Source: Baylisascaris procyonis
Lineage: Eukaryota; Nematoda; Chromadorea; Rhabditida; Ascarididae
Length of the DNA stretch: 64,000 nucleotides
Direction: 5' to 3'
Assembly: GCA_037389465.1 (NCBI GenBank)
Contig: JAZARR010000236.1
Location: 1,023,676 to 1,087,675, forward strand
Of the stretch, positions 1 through 9,227 are shown piece after piece; within the stretch, counting starts at the first letter, position 1, and each line of letters opens with the position of its first letter. Under the pieces are notes generated by a model that saw only the letters and a program-made list of their open reading frames with translations, was not told the origin of the DNA and searched no databases. The translations under genes and the position numbers were made by a program.

Positions 1-109
1 GGAGGGGGGGAGGTGAGGGATGATACTGAGTGCCCAGCTGCGATCTTCATTGATCTCACTGTCGCATCCTTGTCAGTCTAACAAAATTATATCTAAAACG
101 AACTTTCAG

Positions 110-557
110 AGGAAAGCTGCAGAGTTGAAGCGATCATCTTCTGCGGACGATACGACTCCGGCGCCAGTACCGCTTACTAAGGAACAGATGCTACAGGCTC
201 TTACTCATCTGCTCAGGGTACCGTTGACATGCATCTTTGTTTTTGCGAAACTTTCTTTATACTTCTTAGTGAAATCTTTCATCAGGATAGCTTTCCGTTA
301 AAAATAGACACACCAACGTGTCCTTATAGTTTCTCTGCATTCACACCGAAGCTTAGCTTTATATCATGCATTCTTTTCTTGTACCTCGTACTTTAATTGC
401 ATGTTTTCTGCGATTCTTTGAGTGATACTGGGTCATAGAAAAGACTGACAGCGTTATTAAGAGCTGATCATTCGCATTTCATTGATCAATAATTTATTTC
501 GTTTTCTAGGATGCTATATTCAAAAGTACAGCATCCCGGTTTCGGTCAACACAGTAG
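110..557 (+). CDS. Probable last two exons of a DCP1-like mRNA-decapping cofactor (partial)
   Basis: A nematode-like splice acceptor (ACTTTCAG) ends at 109. The open exon 110-217 encodes a basic, Ser/Thr/Pro-rich linker followed by LTKEQMLQALTHLLR. A GT donor follows at 218. A second acceptor (TTTTCTAG) ends at 509 and keeps phase 0, giving a last exon at 510-557 that encodes DAIFKSTASRFRSTQ and a TAG stop. The joined tail has the look of the C-terminal trimerisation segment of metazoan DCP1: an LT-x-x-Q start, an amphipathic A-L-x-H-L helix, then D-x-x-F-x-S-T. DCP1 activates the decapping enzyme DCP2 in cytoplasmic P-bodies. The EVH1 domain would lie left of the window. Weak points: the donor GTACCG is poor, the usual conserved residues after the S-T are missing, and no poly(A) signal was found nearby. 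An unspliced 93-codon frame (20-301) is the alternative reading. Confidence 0.35.
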
Positions 558-3000
558 AAGGTTAACTTCGCCGAAGTGCAAAACATATTTCGTATTTGAA
601 ACTAGGCTTATTCATAGGGGACTGTTACAATGGTGGTGGTGGAGACAGGAACAAGTCGACTGTTATAGTGGTGATGACGGAGACAGGGAAAAGGAAGAAG
701 TCCAAAGAAGGGCCCACCTTCTTGATGTACTCGAGAGAAAAGGGTAATGAATCTTAGTGCCAGTTAACTTTTGTGGTGCACTAAGAATACGCCACGCTGT
801 GATCGATACTTGAAACACGACAGAGTAACACGGGGGAGCGGCGCTTTTTAAACATGCTACGTTACTCATACCACCTCGCATCCGCTTGGTAGCGCTTTTT
901 CCGTTCATAAGGAATATGTCAGACGAGCAGTGTGAGATATAACTTCGTATTTCATTATGACCTAACAGGTCACTTGCGGAGCTATTAGTATTGCTTTGTC
1001 AAGGTTTTTTGCATAGTCGAGCATAGCATGAAGTACGGATATGCCTTACGGCTATACCCTACTTCAGCGAAACAAAGTGGTTGCTTTGAAAATGCAGTGA
1101 TGTTTTCAATCACATATTGTTATATTTTCAATCTTTACAAAGAAACAAATATTTCCATCCCAGATAGAAAAAATTTTCACGCTTTTGTGAAATATCTTTA
1201 TCAACTCGATAACCTTGCTAAATTTCTAGCTGTTTCATTTGGAGTGCTGAGTGGATCATCCATCATTCATAACTGTCCATTCGCTTATGCTCCACCACAA
1301 TGATACTCATAAACATTTTTCACAATTATTTGGTACCGTCATGTAACCACGACATAGAAACCCAAAAGCGGGACGGAATTCCTTGCACCTAATGGAAGCA
1401 AAACTTATCGTCCATTGGTCGAAAACGTTTTCTTCCTAAGGATAAAGGACAGTTACCTGGCGAAAATAGTGGTTCCAACTTCAGCATTGAAACCCATGAT
1501 TTCTTTTGAAGCTATCATGAGAACAGACCGGATGAGAATTTATGATAGATACGAGAGTGAATACCAAGAAGGGTGGCCGGAGGGTCACTGAAAAATGAAG
1601 GTGAAGTTGACAGAGAAGTGCTGTAAGAGTTTCCTTCTTCAAGCATACGTGCTTTTGAATAAGACCACTCAACCACTGCGTTTTGTATGGGCTTCAAGTT
1701 TCGGTAGTCTTCGTACGAGGGTTAGAGGAGAAGTCGAAAGAAAGACAAAGACAATTAAAAGCTTGAAATCCTCCTTTCTTTGCATGTTATTGCGAGGTCA
1801 CAAATTTCATTGGCTGATGCTTCGTAAGTTAGGATGGGAAGGGCTCTCTTGGGTTCACTTCTGGCTGCTTTTGAAAGGAGTTTACTTTGCTGCTATGCTG
1901 CAAATGTTGAGGAAACTAAATATTGCAATAGCTTATGCTGCATACAAATTTTTTATGACAGTATTATTGTACGTAGCGGTTATTAGGAAAATTATCTGAA
2001 CAACACGCGTTGTAGCCGTCGGAGCTTGCACCTAAGCATATCAAGCAGTATGTGAGATTGAATTGCATGTTGTTTCGCCTATAGGGCCCCCCTCACTTCA
2101 ATCTCTAAGGTTTAGTTCATTCGCTTGGGGTGGTCACTTTATAGGCCGGAATCCGAATGCACAAAATCTTGTTGAGCAATGCCATGTTGGGCCTAAAACA
2201 ATCTGCGGATTGAGTGACATGTTTATATCACTTCGATATAGGTTCATAACCCAATTTATTTCGCGACATCTTCTGATGTCATTACTTAGAAGTGCTTATT
2301 ACGCTGACTTTTTTTTAAGACGGACGACGACTTTGTGGTGCAGCTGCATCGTGCTTATGTGGACAGCCTCAACTATCGTCTGGGCCTGTGACGTGAGGAC
2401 GGGTCGGCCGTTCCTTGCATCGTATTATCGCGTATTTTCCACTTCCTATTTGTTGTTGGAAGGTGTTGTAGTTCGTTTTTTTCTGGATTAGTGGCGCATT
2501 TCTAGCGGGCTTGTACTGTGCGATATCTGACAAAGGTTTGCGGTGGGCGCGAGTTTGTTGTTTGCAGTACAAATCCGTTTTTGTTGATGATATACATGGC
2601 AATGGCACATTTACTTATTTGCTTTTTAAACACTTCGAACATTTGTTGTGACCAAAAATCCGACGGTTAAATTCGAGTTATCTGCTGACTTTTGTTTTCC
2701 CCAGAGTCCGAGATGTTGGTGGCAGTGGGTTGTGAAGGAAGTGTTGAGCGTTTTCAAATAAATTGAATCGAATTTATTTCAAGGATGAAAACAGTTTTAG
2801 TGCAAGGCGTATTGTCCATAAGTATTAACCGTGTACAATTGCCGTGCTCCAGAATCCGATAATTCAGAATGGAAGAGTTTGATTCTTTTTTGAGGTCCTG
2901 ATGGCCGTTAAACTTTTTCTTTACCAAGTGAATGTACACTTTAGAAAAGACTGTATACACTATAGACATCGAACATCGTAAGAAATTTTGGCTTTTAGAC
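558..3000. other. Unique sequence, no supported gene
   Basis: Complex, AT-leaning sequence. The open frames here are short (about 60-142 codons) and overlap on both strands. The two longest (1595-1999 and 2063-2491, plus strand) encode Leu-, Phe- and Trp-rich products with no family resemblance, no repeated motif and no obvious signal peptide. No tRNA or rRNA was recognised. It could be intergenic, or hold untranslated exons of the gene at the left edge. Confidence 0.5.
2756..2779. repeat. Short perfect inverted repeat (9-bp arms, 6-nt loop)
   Basis: AAATAAATT at 2756-2764 is the exact reverse complement of AATTTATTT at 2771-2779, with GAATCG between. It could form a small AT-rich hairpin. 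Position and composition give no clear role; a chance palindrome or the remnant of a mobile-element end are both possible. Confidence 0.5.
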
Positions 3001-3282
3001 ACTCTTTCTTCAGGCTTCGAGTTTTGGAAATTTTTTTTTCGTTAGATGACGTGGCGCCTAGGCTGAGTTCGTTGGTGGGCAAAATCGGGATGTGGGAACT
3101 TCGGAAGCTTTTGAAAAAAATTTTTTCCCATAGTTCAGGAAGCTTGTAGACATACCGACTCTCTTCAAACTTCGAGTTCTTAGGAAATTTTTTCCGTTAG
3201 ATAACATGGCCCAACAGACAGGCAAAGTTTGTTGGGGGCAAAACTCGCGAATGGGAACTTGGAAAATTTTTCTTCCATAATT
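3001..3282. repeat. Diverged tandem duplication, ~155-bp period
   Basis: About 3001-3133 and 3158-3282 share an ordered series of words: CTTCGAGTT (3015 and 3170), GGAAATTTTTT, CGTTAGAT, a GGGCAAAA segment, and GGGAACTT (3094 and 3254). The offset grows from 155 to 160 bp, so the copies have gained indels as well as substitutions. No coding potential is visible. It is most likely an old duplication of non-coding or transposon-derived DNA. Confidence 0.6.
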
Positions 3283-3632
3283 AACGAACGTCGGTGACAG
3301 CGCTCTTTTGCTTCAATGAATTTTCACTGCTGTTGCGGTTTCGTATAGAGTCAAGGAGGGTTTCAGCGTCCATGGTGGTTTGTTGATATATTCATCAGAA
3401 TACATCACTTTTATTTTGTTGTGATCCAGAATTTTCAGGATATTAAAAAGTATTTGTACTTCCGCTCAGAACCTTTTCCCGAAATGCGTCCAGCGTGCCA
3501 TTCCACGTCCCGGGGTATTTCCTTTTCAATGCTCCGTAACATGCCCGACTTACCTGCACCGAAAACATGGGGAACTGGATTGGACGATGAAATGGTACAC
3601 AAAATCTAGAGAGTATGGGAAATTACTTCGCC
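3283..3632. other. Unique sequence, no supported gene
   Basis: Nothing recognisable apart from a short plus-strand frame (3421-3609) with no family resemblance. There is no repeat structure comparable with the stretches on either side. Confidence 0.4.
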
Positions 3633-3866
3633 CTTTTTTCCTATAATCCCAGCCGCACGCAGAAGAAAGAAGGGCGTCCAAGGGGGCGGCAGCTCCCCTT
3701 GTGGGTTAATCCTCTTCGCACTAATAAATAACTTTGTTCTCAGCATCTGATAATGAATGGATGTATGATATGAGGTGATTATTTTTTCCATGACTCCAAC
3801 TGCACGCGGATCAAAGCAGGGGGCTCAAGTGGGGAGGCAGCCTACCCTGTTTGAATTCCCTCGTAA
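3633..3866. repeat. Second diverged duplication, ~151-bp period
   Basis: A purine-rich block recurs at about 3633-3715 and 3784-3866: TTTTTTCC, then C-C-A-(G/A)-C-(C/T)-GCACGC, then a GGG-rich run ending GGCAGC. The similarity is partial, judged by eye, with several indels. The block could belong to a transposon-derived family; no terminal inverted repeats or transposase frame were seen. Confidence 0.4.
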
Positions 3867-3891
3867 TTTACGACGTCGCTCTAAATGTTCC

Positions 3892-4078
3892 AAAACGGTA
3901 GTTGGCCGCAGGTCAGACCATGGTAGATCAAATCACAGTAGTAGATCAAACATGGTAGATCAAAAATCTGACAGATCGAGGATCGGAAGTCGATCGTAGA
4001 CCAAAAATCAGTATCAAATCAAAACATAGCAGATCAAAAATCAGAGGTAGACCAAAAGAATCAGAGGTAGAATCAAAC
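3892..4078 (-). repeat. Degenerate ~20-bp minisatellite, GGTAGATCAAA orientation
   Basis: Repeated words GGTAGATCAAA, GTAGATCAAA and AGATCAAAAATC occur at roughly 20-bp spacing. This is the reverse complement of the unit that fills 4085-4620. Units differ by substitutions and small indels, so the tract is old. There is no coding meaning: the frames overlapping it simply translate the repeat. Confidence 0.75.
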
Positions 4079-4084
4079 CTTCGG

Positions 4085-4620
4085 TATATTTACCACTAAT
4101 TTTTCACATATCGCGCTTGGATGTATAACCGATTTTTGGTCTCTCATGGTTTCATCTACCACTAATTTTTGATCTACCATGGTTTGATCCATTACCGCCA
4201 TTTGATCTGCGCATTGATCTACTAGTGGACTTGATCTACCATGGTTTGAGCTACCACCGGTTTTTGGATTTTTCATCAACCGCCAGTTTTTGATCAACAG
4301 GTGGCATTTGATGGTTTCCTCTACCATTGACTTTTGATCTACAGTAATTTTCGATCTACGATGGTTTGATCTACGGGTGGCTTTTCATCTACAATTAGAT
4401 CTACCACCAGTTTCTGATCAACCAATGGCATTTGACTCACCGTGGTTTCATCGACCGCTGACATTTGATCTACAGTAATTTTGGACCTACGATGGTTTCA
4501 TCCACCAGTGCTTTTTATCTACCATGGTTTGATCTACCAGCTATTTTTGATCTACCACGGTTGACCTGAAACTCGTTTTTGACCCACCAGTGGTTTTTGA
4601 TCTACCATGCTTCCATCAAC
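4085..4620 (+). repeat. Degenerate ~20-bp minisatellite, TTTGATCTACC orientation
   Basis: More than twenty diverged units of the form TTTGATCTACCACNGG, often alternating with GATCTACCATGG, run through this tract. The tract to the left has the same unit on the other strand, so the pair makes a large imperfect palindrome centred near 4080. Variants such as CATCAACCGCCAG are scattered throughout. It fits a subtelomeric or pericentromeric minisatellite. Confidence 0.8.
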
Positions 4621-4685
4621 CGCCAGCACTTACCTACGGAATTTCCGAGCACGTGAACACCTTCGTGATCCAGGCTTAAAAACAC

Positions 4686-5110
4686 TTGAGTGTGTGGCAT
4701 TCGAACATATCGGCATCGACACACCACACACCCACACGCCTGAGCCCGAGGCTAAGATTAAGATCAAGCCTGAGAACAAGCGTAAGCCTAAAACACACCA
4801 CAACCCACACGCCTACGACGAGTCGAAGTCTAGGACAAACAGCAACTTCAAGAATAGGCCTAATCCTGTGATTAGGCCTAAGCCTATTCCAAAGCTTGGG
4901 CCTCAATCAGGACGCACCACACACACCTACCTAACCTTGAGCTTAGACTTGAACTCAAGCCTAGGCTTAAGCATGAGCCTACGCCTAAGCCTAGCGTGAG
5001 ACAAAGCCTGAGGAGGAGCCCAAGCCCAAAACTGAGCTAGGCCTAAGCGTAAAGTAATCCTAAGCATTAAGATTGAGTATGAGAATGAACACAAGCCTAA
5101 GCCCAAGCCC
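4686..5110. repeat. Highly diverged telomere-like hexamers with CACACC blocks
   Basis: Words such as AAGCCT, AAGATTAAGATCAAGCC, AGGCTTAAGC and CCTAAGCCCAAGCC recur in the same strand orientation as the main array, but with substitutions in most hexamers. Three CACACC/CACCACAC-rich blocks (near 4720, 4793 and 4915) punctuate it, two of them followed by CCCACACGCCT. It looks like an older outlier of the array, now separated from it by the 56-bp repeat. Open frames on both strands here mirror the repeat and are not genes. Confidence 0.7.
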
Positions 5111-5189
5111 ATGAGAACCCAGCAGAAACCAAAAAAATTCAGATCCAAGTCCGCAATCGAACACGACCCCGAAAACAGACCAGAAAAGA

Positions 5190-5640
5190 ACCGAATCCGA
5201 ACGAACCGGCGAGGCCGTACGACCTTCGCGAGCCAGTACGAATATGGCCAATCACAAAAAATCTTCGAACATGTACGAACACTCCGAACCAGAACCAATA
5301 CCGCGAACCACAACAAACTTTGAAAACATGTATGAACACTGCGAACCGGTACAAATACATCGAGCCCTGATGAACTTTGCGAACAGATTTGAATGAAACG
5401 AACACGTAAGAATACTCCGAACCGTCATAAACTTTGCAAACACGTACCAGCATTGCGAACCGGTACGAATACTGCGAAAGCTGACGAACTTTACAAAAGG
5501 TACCAACATTGCGAACTGGTACGAATACTGCGAACGCTGACGAACTTTACAAACGGTACCAACATTGCGAACCGGTACGAATACTGCGAACGGTGATAAA
5601 CTTTACAAGGCGTACCAACATTGCGAACCTGTAAGAATAC
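5190..5640. repeat. 56/57-bp tandem repeat flanking the hexamer array
   Basis: Successive units can be phased on a word near ACTGCGAAC at 5244, 5300, 5357, 5414, 5471, 5527, 5583 and 5639, spacing 56 or 57 bp. Each unit carries an AACTTT(A/G)CAAA block and a TACCAACATTGCGAAC-like block. The right-hand units are the most alike, and identity falls off leftward. Because 56 is not a multiple of three, the open frames here do not encode a periodic protein. The last unit is cut at about 5648, where the hexamer array begins. Confidence 0.85.
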
Positions 5641-5712
5641 TGCGAACCCCAGCCTGAGCCTAAGCCTAAGCCTAAGCCTAAGCCTAAGCCTGAGCCTAAG
5701 CCTAAGCCTAAG

Positions 5713-6240
5713 CCCTAAGCCTAAGCCTAAGCCTAAGCTGCCTAAGCCTAAGCCTAAGCCTAAGCCTAAGCCAAAGCCTAAGCTGCCTAAGCCTAGGCCT
5801 AAGCCTAAGCCTAAGCATTAAGCCTAAGCCTAAGCTTAAGCCTAAGCCTAAGCCTATGCCTGAGCCTAAGCCTAAGCCTAAGAATAAAATAAGCCTAAGC
5901 CTAAGCCTAAGCCTAAGCCTAAGCCTAAGCCTAAGCCTAAGCCTAAGCCTAAGCTTGAGCCTAAGCCTAAGCCTAAGCCCTAAGCCTAAGCCTAAGCCTA
6001 AGCTGCCTAAGCCTAAGCCTAAGCCTAAGCCTAAGTCAAAGCCTAAGCTGCCTAAGCCTAAGCCTAAGCCTAAGCCTAAGCATTAAGCCTAACCCTAAGC
6101 TTAAGCCTAAGCCTAAGCCTATGCCTGAGCCTAAGCCTAAGCCTAAGAATAAAATAAGCCTAAGCCTAAGCCTAAGCCTAAGCCTAAGCCTAAGCCTAAG
6201 CATTACGCCGAAGCCAAAGCCTACTCCTAAGCCTAAGTAT
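5713..6240. repeat. 265-bp tandem duplication at the array's left edge
   Basis: Landmarks repeat at exactly 265 bp: GCCCTAAGCC at 5712 and 5977, ATGCCTGAGCC at 5856 and 6121 (just upstream, the first copy reads CTTAAGCCTAAGCC), and AATAAAATAAG at 5883 and 6148. Small differences (CAAAGCC versus TCAAAGCC, TAGGCC versus TAAGCC) show it is not very recent. Both carry the AATAAAATAAG word that marks HOR-B. Confidence 0.8.
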
Positions 6241-9227
6241 AGGTTTAAACCTAAGCCTAATACTAAGCCTAAGCCTAAGCCTAAGCCCAAGCCTAAGAAT
6301 AAGCCTAAGCCTGAGCCTAAGCCTAAGCCTAAGCCTAAGCCTAATCGTGAGCCCAAACCTAAGCCTAAGCCTAAGCCTAAGCTTAAGTTTAAGCCTAAGC
6401 CTAAGCCTAAACATAAGATTAAGCCTAAGCCTAAGCTAAAGCCTAAGCCTAAGCTCTAAGCCTAAGCCTAAGCCTAAGCCTAAGCCTAAGCCTAAGCCTA
6501 AGCCTAAGCCTAAGCCTAAGCCTAAGCATAGGTTTAAGCCTAAGCCTAAGCCTAAGACTAAGCCCTAAGCCTAAGCCTAAGCTAAAGCCTAAGCCTAAGC
6601 TCAAGCCCAAGCGCAAGCCTAAGCCTAAGCCTAAGCCTAAGCCTAAGCCTAAGCCCAAGCCTAAGCATTAAGCCGAGGCCAAAGCCTAAGCCTAAGCCTA
6701 AGCATAGGTTTAAGCCTAAGCCTAAGCCTAAGCCTAAGACTAAGCCTAAGCCTAACCCTAATCCTAAGCCTAAGCCTAAGCCTAAGCCTAAGCCTAAGCC
6801 CAGGCCCTAAGCCTAAGCCTAAGCCTAAACATAAGATTAAGCCTAAGCCTAAGCTAAAGCCTAAGCCTAAGATCAAGCCCAAGCGCAAGCCTAAGCCTAA
6901 GCCTAAGCTGCCTAAGCCTAAACCTAAGCCTAAGCCTAAGCCTAAGACTAAGCCTAAGCCTAAGCCTAAGCCTAAGCCTAAGCCTAAGCCTAAGCCTAAG
7001 CCCTAACCCTAAGCCATAAGCCTAAGCCTAAGCCTAAGCCTAAGCCTAAGCCTAAGCCTAAGCCTAAGCCTAAGCCTAAGCCTAAGCCTAAGCCTAAGCC
7101 TAAGCCTAACCCTAAGCCTGAGCCTAAGCTTAAGCCTAAGCCTAAGCCTAAGCCTAAGCCTAAGCCTAAGCTTAAGCCTAAGCTCAAGCCTAAGCCTAAG
7201 CCTAAGCCTAAGCCTAAGCCTAAGCCCTAAGCCTAAGCTGCCTAAGCTGCCTAAGCCTAAGCCTAAGCCTAAGCCTAAGCCTAAGCCTAAGCCTAAGCCT
7301 AAGCCTAAGCCTAAGCCTAAGCCTAAGCCTAAGCCTAAGCCTAAGCCTAAGCCTAAGCCTAAGCCTAAGCCTAAGCCTAAGCCTAAGCCTGAAGCCCTAA
7401 GCTCAAGCCTAAGCGCAAGGATAAGCCTAAGCCTAAGCCTAAGCATAAGCATAAGCCTAAGCCTAAGCCTAAGCCTAAGCCTAAGCCTAAGCCTAGGCCT
7501 AAGCCTAAGCCTAAGCCTAAGCCTAAGCCTAAGCCTAAGCCTAAGCCTAAGCCTAAGCCTAATCCTAAGCCTAAGCCTAAGCCTAAGCCTAAGCCTAAGC
7601 CTAAGGCTAAGCCTAAGCCTAAGCCTAAGCCTAAGCCTAAGCCTAAGCCTAAGCCTAAGCCTAAGCCTAAGCTAAGCCTAAGCCTAAGCCTAAGCCTAAG
7701 CCTAAGCCTAAGCCTAAGCCTAACCCTAAGCCTAAGCTGCCTAAGCCTAAGCCTAAGCCTATGCCTAAGCCTAAGCCTAAGCCTAAGCCCTAAGCCTAAG
7801 CCTAAGCCTAAGCATTAAGCCGAAGCCTAAGCCTAAGCCTAAGCCTAAGCCTAAGCCTAAGCCTAAGCCCAAGCCTAAGCCTAAGCCTGAAGCCTAAGCC
7901 TAAGCCTAAGCCTAATCGTAAGCCTAAGCCTAAGCCTAAGCTTAAGCCTAAGCCTAAGCCTAAGCCTAAGCCTAAAAGCCTAAGCCTAAGCCTAAGCCTA
8001 AGCCTAAGCTCAAGCCTAAGCGCAAGCCTAAGCCTAAGCCTAAGCCTAAGCCTAAGCCTAAGCCTAAGCCTAAGCCTAAGCCTAAGCCTAAGCCTAAGCC
8101 TAAGCCTAAGCTCAAGCCTAAGCCTAAGCCTAAGCCTAAGCCTAAGCCTAAGCCTAAGCCTAAGCCTAAGCCTAAGCCTAAGCCTAAGCATAGGTTTAAG
8201 CCTAAGCCCAAGCCTAAGCCTAAGCCTAAGTATAGGTTTAAGCCTAAGCCTAATACTAAGCCTGAGCCTAAGCCTAAGCCTAAGCCTAAGCCTAAGCCTA
8301 ATCTTGACCCCAAACCTAAGTTTAAGCCTAAGCCTAAGCCTAAGCTCAAGCCCAAGCGCAAGCCTAAGCCTAAGCCTAAGCCCAAGCTTAATCCTAAGCC
8401 CAAGCCTAAGCCTAAGCCTAAGCCTAAGCCTAAGCTTAAGCCTAAGCTCAAGCCTAAGCGCAAGCCTAAGCCTAAGCCTAAGCCTAAGCATTAAGCATAA
8501 GCCTAAGCCTAAGCCTAAGCCTAAGCCTAAGCCTAAGCCTAAGCCTAAGCCTAAGCCTAAGCTGCCTAAGCCTAAACCTAAGCTGCCTAAGCTGCCTAAG
8601 CCTAAGCCTAAGCCTAAGCCTAAGCCTAAGCCTAAGCCTAAGCCTAAGCCTAAGCCTAAGCTTAAGCCTAAGCCTAAACCTAAGCCTAAGCCTAAGCCTA
8701 AGCCTAAGCCTAAGCCCTAAGCCTAAGCCTAAGCCTAAGCCTAAGCCTAAGCCTAAGCCTAAGCCTAAGCATTAAGCCTAAGCCTAAGCCCTAAGCCTAA
8801 GCCAAAGCCTAAGCTTAAGCCTAAGTTCAAGCCTAACCCTAAGCCTAAGCCTAAGCCTAAGCTTAAGCCTAAGCTCAAGCCTAAGCGCAAGCCTAAGCCT
8901 AAGCCTAAGCATTAAGCATAAGCCCAAGCCTAAGCCTAAGCCTAAGCTGCCTAAGCCTAAGCCTAAGCTGCCTAAGCCTAAGCCTAAGCTGCCTAAGCCG
9001 CCTAAGCCTAAGCCTAACCCTAAGCCTAAGCCTAAGCCTAAGCCTAAGCCTAAGCCTAAGCCTAAGTCTAAGACTAAGCCTAAGCCTAAACCTAAGCCTA
9101 AGCCTAAGCCTAATCCTAAGCCTAAGCCTAAGCCTAAGCCTAATCCTAAGCCTAAGCCTAAGCCTAATCCTAAGCCTAAGCCCAAGCCTAAGCCTAAGCC
9201 TAAGCCTAAGCCCTAAGCCTAACCCTA
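6241..9227. repeat. Proximal array: mixed HOR fragments around a canonical-rich core
   Basis: Fragments of the later modules appear here: TATAGGTTT near 6239, AATCGTGAGCCC near 6342, CATAGGTTT near 6529, and one full AATCTTGACCCC word at 8300. Roughly 7016-7860 is mostly canonical hexamer with few variants. Near 7237-7255 two CTG insertions occur close together. No complete HOR unit can be traced across the stretch. Confidence 0.7.

Noticed and set aside
1595..1999. 134-codon plus-strand frame as a gene
   Set aside because: The product is rich in Leu, Phe and Lys with no recognisable domain, and minus-strand frames of similar quality overlap it.
2063..2491. 142-codon plus-strand frame as a gene
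   Set aside because: No family resemblance, and composition is like the non-coding surroundings; an exon of an unseen gene cannot be excluded.
4607..4999. 130-codon frame rich in Lys, Pro and Thr-His
   Set aside because: It is a translation of the diverged hexamer and CACACC blocks; the opposite strand is equally open.
5252..5509. Repetitive frames across the 56-bp repeat as a repeat protein
   Set aside because: The period is 56 or 57 bp, so the reading frame is not preserved from unit to unit, and frames exist on both strands.
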